Positions 38,990 to 45,331 of a DNA stretch of 45,331 nucleotides are shown here, piece by piece. The stretch comes from JAHBXC01 sp964350875 (GTDB lineage: Bacteria; Planctomycetota; Phycisphaerae; Phycisphaerales; UBA1924): positions 1 through 45,331 of the forward strand of contig CAYGLT010000014.1 in NCBI GenBank assembly GCA_964350875.1, read 5' to 3'. The notes below the pieces were generated by a model. That model was not told where the DNA came from. It saw nothing but the letters and a program-made list of their open reading frames with translations, and did not search any database. Positions within the stretch are counted from its first letter, which is position 1, and each line of letters opens with the position of its first letter. The position numbers were made by a program, and so were the translations under genes.

Positions 38990-40188
38990 ATGCCCAGCAG
39001 CACCAACGCCATCCCGTGCATCCTCGTCATCGAGGACGACGCCGACACGGCGTCGCTCGTCGCTGACATCCTCGCCGAGCACTTCGGCGGGCCGTGCGTG
39101 CACCATGTCTCGGCGATCCGCGACCTCGAACCGCTCGACCTCGCGCGCTACGACCTCGCGCTGTGCGACTACAACCTGCCCGACGGCAACGCCCTCGATG
39201 TGATCGCCTCCATCAAGTCGCGCCGCCCGGGGCTCCCGGTCATCGTCGTGACCGCCGAGTCGGACATCGAGACGCTCCTCGAGACCATCCGCATCGGCGC
39301 CGCCGACTACCTCCTCAAGACCTCCGAGGTCTTCGCGACGATCCCCATCGCCGTCGAGAAGAACCTCACCCTCGCGCGCATGCAGCGCGAGAACGAGCGG
39401 CTCCGCGACGCCCTCGCCGAGTCGATCGACGAGATCACGCACAAGAACGACGAACTCCAGCAACTCGTCCAGCGCCTCGAAGAGGCGGCCACCACCGATC
39501 CCCTCACCGGGCTCGCCAACCGCCGCCGTCTCTCCGACCGTCTCGAACAGATGCACGCCGAGGCCTCGCGCTACGGCACCGACCTCGCGTGCATCCTCTT
39601 CGACCTCGACGGCTTCAAGTCCATCAACGACACGCTCGGCCACCAGGTCGGCGACGAACTGCTCGCCAATGTCGGCGCCATCATCCGCGAACAGGTCCGT
39701 TCATCGGACCTCGCGGCCCGCTTCGGCGGCGACGAGTTCGTCATCCTCATGCCCCACACGACCTGCGACACCGCCGTCAACCTCGCCGACCGCATCATGC
39801 GCCAGTTCGCCTCGGTCTGCCCCATCGATCCCGGCAACCCGGATGTCCCCCACGCGTGCGGCATGTCCGTGGGTGTCGCCTCCCTGCGCACGAGCCACCC
39901 CGCGTCGGGCGAGGACCTGATCCACCACGCCGACACCGCGATGTACACCGCGAAAGGCGCAGGCCGCCGATGCATCCGCGTCTGCGACGCCGACGGCAAG
40001 GGCGCCCACGCCCCGCGCAANNNNNNNNNNNNNNNNNNNNNNNNNNNNNNNNNNNNNNNNNNNNNNNNNNNNNNNNNNNNNNNNNNNNNNNNNNNNNNNN
40101 NNNNNNNNNNNNNNNNNNNNGCCGATGCATCCGCGTCTGCGACGCCGACGGCAAGGGCGCCCACGCCCCGCGCAACCTCGCGGCATAA
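38990..40188 (+). CDS. Response regulator with GGDEF domain (diguanylate cyclase), split by scaffold gap
   Basis: An N-terminal receiver domain (IEDD; phospho-acceptor D60 in LCDYNLPDG; VTAES; LLKTSE) is joined by a coiled coil (MQRENERLRDALAES...) to a GGDEF domain. The active site RFGGDEF (D248) is intact, and an RxxD inhibitory site (RSSD) lies five residues before it, so it should make cyclic di-GMP with product inhibition. The gene is real but appears frameshifted by the gap. Joining 38990-40020 to 40176-40188 gives 347 aa ending APRNLAA. No kinase or effector gene is nearby. Confidence 0.93.
39966..40175. other. Scaffold gap 3: 100 N flanked by an identical 55-bp overlap
   Basis: N at 40021-40120. 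Positions 39966-40020 equal 40121-40175. The artefact adds 155 nt, which is not a multiple of three, and so breaks the diguanylate cyclase frame near its end. Confidence 0.9.
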
Positions 40189-40195
40189 GTCCGCA

Positions 40196-40241
40196 CCCTC
40201 TCCCACGGGGAAAGGGTGGCCGCAAAGCGGCCGGGTGAGGG
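40196..40241 (+). repeat. REP-like palindrome (copy 3)
   Basis: CCCTCTCCC-ACG-GGGAAAGGG (one mismatch), then GGCCGC-AAA-GCGGCC and GGGTGAGGG. It starts 8 bp after the stop of the diguanylate cyclase. Confidence 0.85.
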
Positions 40242-40332
40242 CAGATCAATCAGCAACTCGGGTGCCGTGGTGCACGCGCAGCGGGCGCCACGATTTCTGA
40301 TCGCGTCACACCGCTTCACTCGTACCACGGCG

Positions 40333-40367
40333 CCCATTGCCCATTGCCTATTGCCCACTGCCTATCG
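40333..40367. repeat. Tandem heptanucleotide repeat at the cstA 3' end
   Basis: Five degenerate 7-nt units follow one another: CCCATTG, CCCATTG, CCTATTG, CCCACTG, CCTATCG. The cstA stop codon (40348-40350, minus strand) lies inside the array, so the last few codons of cstA come from it. It resembles the short tandem heptad arrays known from cyanobacteria. Confidence 0.75.
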
Positions 40368-42711
40368 CCCCTCTCCCCTTCCTCAACATCACCAGCGCCT
40401 CGATCACCAGCCACGCCTGGAGCACGAGCGCGACGCACGCGATGCTCACCAGCAGCCAGTTGTCCTGCGCGAACCAACTCGCCGTGTTCTCGTCGCCCAC
40501 GAACGCCTGCCAGATCATCGCCCACGCGGGGATGACCAGCATCAGCGCCATCGGAGGAAGCGCGAACCACGCCTTGCGGTTCGTCGCGCGGAGCCACGCC
40601 ACGATCACCACGAACGCGAGACCTGCCAGCAACTGGTTCGTCGCGCCGAACAGTGGCCAGAGCGTCAACCCCCCGCTCCCCGCCGTCGCGAGTGACCACG
40701 CCTGACCCGGCGCGGGCAGCCCCGCGAGCAGCGCGGCGCTCACCACCGCGAACAGCGTCGCGCCGTGCACCGTCGCCAGCCACTTGAACGGGTTGAACAC
40801 GCTCGCGCGTGAGGGGATGACCGCTTTCTCACCCTCGGCGACGAACTTCTCCGTGTTGCCGCACTCGGGGCACCGGCGCTCGGCATCCGGGGCGCCGCGC
40901 AGGTCGTAGCCGCACACCGCGCACGCCGGGCCGACCGCCTTCGGGAGCATCCCGCCCGCGACCTCTTGCACGACATACCGCTGGAGGCGGCACGCGGTGT
41001 CCATCGTCGTCCCCGCGAAACTCGCCACCAGCACGCCCATGAGCGCCACGCCCATCCCGCGCGGGATGCCCAACGACGCGATCAGGTTCGCGGCGCCGTC
41101 CACGAACGCGCCCACCATCGACGAGAGCGACCCCGCCGCCGACCACGACTCGTACTGCTTGAGGAACGCGAGTTCCCCCGACAGGTACACCGCCTCGCGC
41201 GACGGCTCCGCGAGCAGCGCGCCGTCGGTGAAGGTCTCCCGATCGTCGCCCCCGAGCAGATCGCCGGGCCAGTCGAGGTTGATGAACTCCCGGGGCTCTT
41301 TGGGTTCCCCAAGAAAGACGAACGCCATCTCGCGTGTGTCGTCCGTGCCCATGGTCCCGCCCCCGCGGAATTCCCCCATCGATCCTGGGAACAACCGTGC
41401 GCCGGAATGGAGCAGGTGCTCGTCGGTTCGTTCACCCGCCTCGCCGTCCCAGACGCGCATGGTCACGAGATTGTCCACCTCGCCGCTCGCACGAGGGATG
41501 GTCACATGCGCCGTTGCGCTCAGGTACCGGGCACCGGTCGAGGTCGTGGCCGTCCCGTGCGAAACCCACCCGATGTTCTTCGTCACCCCGAGCCCAAGCC
41601 CCGCGGCGCACGCCACGATCACCAGCGTCGCAAGGAACCCTTCGGTCAGCATCCCGCCGTACCCGATCGCCTTCGCGTGGGTCTCCTTCTCGACCTGCTT
41701 GCTGGTCGTCCCGCTGCCCACAAGACAATGGAACCCCGAGATCGCCCCGCACGCGACCGTGATGAACAAAATCGGGATCAGCGGCGGCGCGCCGGGCGGG
41801 TTCCAGTCCACCGTCGGCGCCACGATCTCCAACGGCGCGCGCTCCGCCGCGCGGAGCACCTCGCCCGACGCAGTCGTGATCGGCTCCAGCACGCCCCCGA
41901 ACAGCCCCGCGACCACAACCCCCGCGACGAGCAGCCCCAACGCCGTCAGCAACTGGAGCGCGTTGATGTAATCCCGCGGCTGGAGGAGCACCCACACGGG
42001 CAGCACGCTCGCCACATACGCGTACGCCAACAGCCCGACCGTCCACGCCCAGGTCGGCTGGGCCGCGAGCCACTGATTGATCGTGTGGAGAAATCCGACA
42101 TCGCCGAAGAACACGCTCACATACATCAGCACGAGCGCGGCCACCGAGGGCGCCACGATCGACTTTCCTTTGCGGTGCACGAAGATCCCGATCACCACCG
42201 CGAGCGGAATCTGGAACAGGAACGGGAAGATCGCGCGGGGGAACTGCTTCAGCACGGCGGCGATCACAAGCCCGAACACCGCAAGCACGATCCACAGCCC
42301 GATGATCAGCGTCCCGAGGAAGATCAGCCGCACGCGCGGGCCGAGCAGATCACCCGCTATGTCCCCGATCGAACGCCCCTTATTGCGCAGGGACACCACG
42401 ATCGAGCCGAGGTCGTGCACCGCCCCGATGAAGATCGATCCGAACACCACCCACAGCAGCGCCGGCAGCCATCCCCACATCACCGCGATCGCCGGACCGA
42501 CGATCGGGCCGGTCCCCGCGATGCTCGTGAAGTGATGCCCGAAGACAATCGACTTCGCGGTCGGGATGAAGTCGCGCCCGTCGCGCAGAAGAACGGCCGG
42601 GGTTGTCGAGTCTTCCCGGAGCGAGAAGAGTCGTGCCAACCACCGGCCGTAAGTGAGGTACGCCAGGATGAGGGCGATGCCCGCGAGGAGCATCAGTGCG
42701 AGTGCCTGCAT
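40348..42711 (-). CDS. cstA: Carbon starvation protein CstA-like peptide/pyruvate transporter
   Basis: A 787-aa transporter with many transmembrane helices. GHHFTSIAGTGPIVGPAIAV and FGSIFIGAVHDLGSIVVSLR are family hallmarks, and SGTTSKQVEKE is also conserved. CstA proteins take up peptides or pyruvate under carbon limitation. Two regions are unusual. A hydrophilic stretch of about 130 residues near 400-530 may be an external loop. A zinc ribbon CAVCGYDLRG...CPECG (C597, C600, C614, C617) lies between helices near the C terminus. ATG 42711 is preferred because it starts at the first helix (MQALALMLLAGIALILAYL). The last codons derive from a heptad repeat. Confidence 0.93.
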   Translation of the reverse strand: MQALALMLLAGIALILAYLTYGRWLARLFSLREDSTTPAVLLRDGRDFIPTAKSIVFGHHFTSIAGTGPIVGPAIAVMWGWLPALLWVVFGSIFIGAVHDLGSIVVSLRNKGRSIGDIAGDLLGPRVRLIFLGTLIIGLWIVLAVFGLVIAAVLKQFPRAIFPFLFQIPLAVVIGIFVHRKGKSIVAPSVAALVLMYVSVFFGDVGFLHTINQWLAAQPTWAWTVGLLAYAYVASVLPVWVLLQPRDYINALQLLTALGLLVAGVVVAGLFGGVLEPITTASGEVLRAAERAPLEIVAPTVDWNPPGAPPLIPILFITVACGAISGFHCLVGSGTTSKQVEKETHAKAIGYGGMLTEGFLATLVIVACAAGLGLGVTKNIGWVSHGTATTSTGARYLSATAHVTIPRASGEVDNLVTMRVWDGEAGERTDEHLLHSGARLFPGSMGEFRGGGTMGTDDTREMAFVFLGEPKEPREFINLDWPGDLLGGDDRETFTDGALLAEPSREAVYLSGELAFLKQYESWSAAGSLSSMVGAFVDGAANLIASLGIPRGMGVALMGVLVASFAGTTMDTACRLQRYVVQEVAGGMLPKAVGPACAVCGYDLRGAPDAERRCPECGNTEKFVAEGEKAVIPSRASVFNPFKWLATVHGATLFAVVSAALLAGLPAPGQAWSLATAGSGGLTLWPLFGATNQLLAGLAFVVIVAWLRATNRKAWFALPPMALMLVIPAWAMIWQAFVGDENTASWFAQDNWLLVSIACVALVLQAWLVIEALVMLRKGRGAIGSGQ

Positions 42712-42794
42712 GATGGAATCATGCCAGAAGTCGCGCGTCAAGTGAAGCGCGGCCACAGAATGAAAGCAAGCGAATCACCCGACGGGAGGGTTCT

Positions 42795-43220
42795 TCACCC
42801 TCTCCCCTTGGGAGAGGGTGGTCGCGCAGCGACCGGGTGAGGGCCGCGCAATCGTTCGTTTGCATGCCGAAAGATGGTCTCGCGCACCACTTCGAGTTCA
42901 GAGGAGACTTGCGCCGCAGTGAACCTCAAGGTCAGAATCCCCTGACCTGCCAAGGCCCCATCCCGAGCATGATCCTGCGCCTTTCTCGGCCCATGATGCG
43001 CCCCATCGACCTCGACCGCTAGACGCGACGCTTCACAGAAGAAATCGAGAACATACCTGCCGATCGGATGCTGCCTGCGGAACTTGTGGCCGCCGAGACG
43101 ACCCGCCCGGAGTGTGTTCCAGAGCACCTTCTCGGGCATCGTGGAGTCAGCGCGGAGACGACGAGCGCGCGTTGTCGCGACGGAGTTCGACGCTCGGAAC
43201 TGTCGTCTGGGCGCGTCCAT
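42795..43220 (-). CDS. DUF559 (Vsr-like fold) endonuclease domain protein
   Basis: A 141-aa protein of the DUF559 family, a PD-(D/E)XK relative of very-short-patch-repair nucleases. Family features are RARRLRADSTMPEKVLWNTL with E30, GHKFRRQHPIGRYVLDFFC with D59, LAVEVDGAHH with E70, D72 and H75, and ILTLRF. The gene sits between two inverted REP elements. The upstream REP ends GTGAGGGCC, giving a GAGG ribosome-site match about 9 nt before the ATG. The downstream REP encodes the last residues (GPHPVAARPPSPKGRG) and the TGA. Biological role is unknown; mobility or repair are possibilities. The start is uncertain since the frame stays open into the gap region. Confidence 0.8.
   Translation of the reverse strand: MDAPRRQFRASNSVATTRARRLRADSTMPEKVLWNTLRAGRLGGHKFRRQHPIGRYVLDFFCEASRLAVEVDGAHHGPRKAQDHARDGALAGQGILTLRFTAAQVSSELEVVRETIFRHANERLRGPHPVAARPPSPKGRG
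42798..42843 (+). repeat. REP-like palindrome (copy 4), downstream end of the DUF559 gene
   Basis: CCCTCTCCC-CTT-GGGAGAGGG, then GGTCGC-GCA-GCGACC and GGGTGAGGG. It overlaps the final codons of the DUF559 gene. Confidence 0.9.
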
Positions 43221-43228
43221 TCGTTTGG

Positions 43229-43280
43229 CCCTCACCCGGCCCTCCCGATGGTCGGGCCACCCTCTCCCCTTGGGAGAGGG
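43229..43280 (-). repeat. REP-like palindrome (copy 5), inverted, upstream of the DUF559 gene
   Basis: On the minus strand it reads CCCTCTCCC-AAG-GGGAGAGGG, then a GGCCCGA/TCGGG-type hairpin and GGGTGAGGG. It lies 7 bp from the gcvT stop once the gap is collapsed, and its stem may also end the gcvT transcript. Confidence 0.85.
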
Positions 43281-43462
43281 TGCAGACTTACTTCTTCGGC
43301 GCCTTGTNNNNNNNNNNNNNNNNNNNNNNNNNNNNNNNNNNNNNNNNNNNNNNNNNNNNNNNNNNNNNNNNNNNNNNNNNNNNNNNNNNNNNNNNNNNNN
43401 NNNNNNNCGGGCCACCCTCTCCCCTTGGGAGAGGGTGCAGACTTACTTCTTCGGCGCCTTGT
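43253..43462. other. Scaffold gap 4: 100 N flanked by an identical 55-bp overlap
   Basis: N at 43308-43407. Positions 43253-43307 equal 43408-43462 and contain half of REP copy 5 plus the last codons of gcvT. The gcvT gene is complete in the right-hand copy. Confidence 0.9.
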
Positions 43463-44567
43463 AGAACGGCGTGTTCGTCACATGCCCCGCGAACGCCGCG
43501 CCCTTGCCAGTATCGACCTCCAGCGCCTGTCCCATCTCGCTCGCCGCGGCGTCGACATACGCCAACGCGATGGGCTTCTCGAGCGTCGGGCTCAGGCACG
43601 CGCTGGTGACCTCGCCGACTTCCTTGCCGCCCTGCATGACCTTCATGCCCTGGCGCGCGCTGCGCTTGCCCTCGAGTTCCAGACCCACGAGAAGCCGCTT
43701 GGGGCCGCCCTCGTCGCGGATCTTGAGCAGCGCGTCCTGACCCACGAACTTCTCCTCCCCGTCGTTCTCGCCCTTGTCGAGCGCGATCGCGAAGTTGAGT
43801 TGGCTCGACAGCGCGTCGTAGTCCTCGCCCAGTTCGTGGCCGTAGAGAGGCATGCCCGCCTCGAGGCGCAGCGTGTCGCGCGCGGCCAGCCCCGCCGGCT
43901 GGAGCACCGCGTTCGGGTCGTCCAGATCGACATCCTTGAGCAGCAGTTTCATCGCCATCCCCACCGCCATCGCCGGGAGGATCACCTCCACCCCGTCCTC
44001 GCCCGTGTAGCCCGTGCGGCTGACGATCAGTTTCATCACCATGAGGTTCTTGACGGTGAAGCGGTACTTCTTGAGCGTGGGGATCTCGCGCGAGACGCCC
44101 GCGATCAGGTCCATGACCTTCGGCCCCTGAAGCGCGACCATCGCCGTCTTCATGGTCTTGTCCTCGATCGACACGACCATGTCGCCCTTCACATCCTGGA
44201 AATGCCCGAGGAGTTTCTCCCGGTTGCTCGCGTTGACCACGAGCAGGAACTCGTCCTCGTCGAATCGTGAGACGATGATGTCGTCGCGCACGCCGCCCCG
44301 CTCGTTGCACACCAGCGAGTAGCGGCACTGGCCCTGCTGCATGTCGCTGATGCGCCGGGTGCACAACTTCTCGAGGAACCGCCGCGCATGGCGGCCCTTG
44401 ACCTCGACGCGCCCCATGTGGGAGACATCGAACACGCCGCCGCTCTTGCGCACCTGATGGTGCTCGGCGATGACGCCCTTGTACATGATGGGCATTTCCC
44501 AGCCGGCGAAGTCGACCATCTTGGCGCCGCGGTCGGTGTGGAACTGATAGAGGGGCGTGCGCTGCAC
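43443..44567 (-). CDS. gcvT: Aminomethyltransferase (glycine cleavage system T protein)
   Basis: A 374-aa folate-dependent T protein that releases ammonia from the aminomethyl-lipoyl H protein and forms methylene-THF. GAKMVDFAGWEMPIMY, VFDVSHMGRVEVKG, GCVRDD-like ERGGVRDDIIVSRF, VSRTGYTGEDGVEV and LAARDTLRLEAGMPLYGHEL are all family blocks. The start is taken as GTG 44567 (MQRTPLYQFHTD), which has GGAG 6 nt upstream; a TTG five codons earlier is the alternative. TACCAT at 44605-44610 (minus strand) may be the -10. gcvH and gcvP are not adjacent in this window. Confidence 0.94.
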   Translation of the reverse strand: MQRTPLYQFHTDRGAKMVDFAGWEMPIMYKGVIAEHHQVRKSGGVFDVSHMGRVEVKGRHARRFLEKLCTRRISDMQQGQCRYSLVCNERGGVRDDIIVSRFDEDEFLLVVNASNREKLLGHFQDVKGDMVVSIEDKTMKTAMVALQGPKVMDLIAGVSREIPTLKKYRFTVKNLMVMKLIVSRTGYTGEDGVEVILPAMAVGMAMKLLLKDVDLDDPNAVLQPAGLAARDTLRLEAGMPLYGHELGEDYDALSSQLNFAIALDKGENDGEEKFVGQDALLKIRDEGGPKRLLVGLELEGKRSARQGMKVMQGGKEVGEVTSACLSPTLEKPIALAYVDAAASEMGQALEVDTGKGAAFAGHVTNTPFYKAPKK

Positions 44568-44643
44568 AGGGAACTCCAGCAAGGGGACGGAACGGGGAAG
44601 GGGGATGGTAGCGGGGAGGCAGCGGGCGATGGGATCCGGCCTC

Positions 44644-44686
44644 CCCTCCTATCGAGTGCGCAGCACGAGATGGGAGGGGTGAGGGG
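44644..44686. repeat. Second-type REP-like hairpin
   Basis: CCCCTCC, ATC and GTGC pair with GCAC, GAT and GGAGGGG to form a long imperfect hairpin. It is followed by TGAGGG as in the other REP copies, but the stem sequence differs (GAGTGCGCAGCACGAG core). Confidence 0.65.
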
Positions 44687-44711
44687 GAGGGCTACTGCTT
44701 CTCCTGCTCGC

Positions 44712-44717
44712 TACGCT
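44712..44717 (+). promoter_or_regulatory. -10-like element of the last gene (leaderless type)
   Basis: GCTACGCT is followed by 6 nt and the ATG at 44724. Confidence 0.45.
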
Positions 44718-44723
44718 GAATCC

Positions 44724-45331
44724 ATGCCGCGCGTCGACAAACCACACCCCGACCAACTCCTCTGTGAGCGGTGCGGCTACCCCCTCGAAGGTCTCGACAC
44801 CGAACTCCCGTGCCCGGAATGCGGCAAGCCGATCGTTGAGTCCCTCCCCGCCCGCAGAACCGGCTCGGCGTGGCAACGACGACCCGGACTCGTCTCGTGG
44901 TTCGCGACCAACTGGACGACCGTCCGCCACCCGTTGAAAAGGTGGGACGAGGTCCAAGTGTCCCGCGAGTTGTGGCTGCTTCTCCTGAATGCGCTCGCGG
45001 TCGGCGTGCCCTTCGCCTTCTTCTACGGCCAAACACTGGACGACCGCGGCCGGGCCGCCTCGGTGCACGTCCTTTGGAGCGTGTGGGTGTTCTCATGCCC
45101 GTTCGGCGCGGTGATCGTCGGGCTGTCGATGATCGAGGGGCTCGGCCTGCGCGTGCTCGGCGCGAGGAACAAGTGGCGGATCTCGAAGGATGTCTCCGGC
45201 GCGATCATCGCGCACGCGTCGATCGGATGGCTCCTCGCGGCCCCGGTGATGGCCGTCGAGTACGCGTACTTCCGCAGTCTCACCATGCCCGCCGCGCTGG
45301 CGTGGGTGAACGCTCCCTGGTGGTGGATGGC
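44724..45331 (+). CDS. Zinc-ribbon membrane protein, partial at window end
   Basis: An open frame of at least 202 codons that runs off the window. It begins with a zinc ribbon, CERCGYPLEG (C14, C17) and CPECG (C30, C33), the same type as the one inside CstA. After a linker with RHPLKRWDEVQVSRE come at least three hydrophobic helices (LWLLLLNALAVGVPFAFFYG; HVLWSVWVFSCPFGAVIVGL; AHASIGWLLAAPVMAVEYAY). The family is common in planctomycete-like genomes with no known role. No Shine-Dalgarno is present. One of the three ACGT tetranucleotides lies in it. Confidence 0.75.
   Translation, partial: MPRVDKPHPDQLLCERCGYPLEGLDTELPCPECGKPIVESLPARRTGSAWQRRPGLVSWFATNWTTVRHPLKRWDEVQVSRELWLLLLNALAVGVPFAFFYGQTLDDRGRAASVHVLWSVWVFSCPFGAVIVGLSMIEGLGLRVLGARNKWRISKDVSGAIIAHASIGWLLAAPVMAVEYAYFRSLTMPAALAWVNAPWWWM

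Larger units (their letters stand above)
42798..43280. mobile_element. Candidate REP-bounded cassette carrying the DUF559 nuclease gene
   Basis: Copies 4 and 5 of the REP palindrome lie in inverted orientation at the two ends of a 483-bp unit containing only the nuclease gene, placed between cstA and gcvT. Both ends show the same motif order read inward (CCCTCTCCC stem outermost, GGGTGAGGG innermost). No target-site duplication is evident. That it has moved as a unit is a hypothesis. Confidence 0.35.

Noticed and set aside
40176..40300. C-terminal extension of the diguanylate cyclase
   Set aside because: It arises only because the 155-nt gap artefact shifts the frame. Collapsing the overlap gives a stop at 40186-40188.
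43253..43462. DUF559 protein extended upstream through the N run
   Set aside because: The extension is translated from Ns and the duplicated REP. The first supported start is the ATG at 43220, preceded by GAGG.

Overview
This 45.3 kb window is very GC-rich and looks like a chromosomal piece of a Planctomycetota member, most likely class Phycisphaerae. That assignment is inference. It rests on the short 'CxxCGYxLxG...CPECG' zinc ribbons (last gene, and inside CstA), on a SigA-like factor without region 1.1, and on several lineage-style hypothetical proteins; there is no rRNA to confirm it. Gene content is mostly housekeeping, and I see no phage, IS transposase, CRISPR array, tRNA or rRNA.

Layout: 1-13.3 kb holds a flavin reductase, ispH, rpsD, a SurA/PpiD-like chaperone, a MacB-type permease, rsmB, a PTS IIA protein, a polyprenyl synthase and dxs (three isoprenoid genes in all), then an unrecognised two-gene membrane module. 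13.4-20 kb holds nadK, a candidate structured RNA ending in a strong terminator, a VWA protein, two hsp20 genes behind a sigma-54-like promoter, and a secreted S9 peptidase. 20-31.9 kb holds an operon ruvB-methyltransferase-FAD oxidoreductase, a lipoprotein, an MBL hydrolase, a hotdog protein, a membrane protein, gyrA, a STAS protein, an RCK_C membrane protein, an ABC ATPase and ruvC. 32-40 kb holds an NtrC-type regulator, the SigA-like factor, a UVR-motif protein, smpB, a zinc-ribbon membrane protein, a lipoprotein parvulin and a diguanylate cyclase. 40-45 kb holds cstA, a small DUF559 nuclease between two inverted REP palindromes, gcvT and a partial zinc-ribbon membrane protein.

Four runs of exactly 100 N are each flanked by an identical 55-bp sequence on both sides. 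These are scaffold joins of overlapping contigs, not biological repeats, and all four lie next to REP-like palindromes. Removing one 55-mer plus the Ns restores the diguanylate cyclase frame.

Three window-wide signals stand out. (1) The tetranucleotide ACGT is almost absent: I find three copies where well over a hundred would be expected. (2) At least ten genes have a TAnnnT -10-like element ending 6-7 nt before the start codon, which implies leaderless transcription. (3) GC-rich REP palindromes intrude on gene ends (ruvC, the DUF559 gene), and a pair of them frames the DUF559 nuclease, supplying its putative ribosome binding site and its stop codon.
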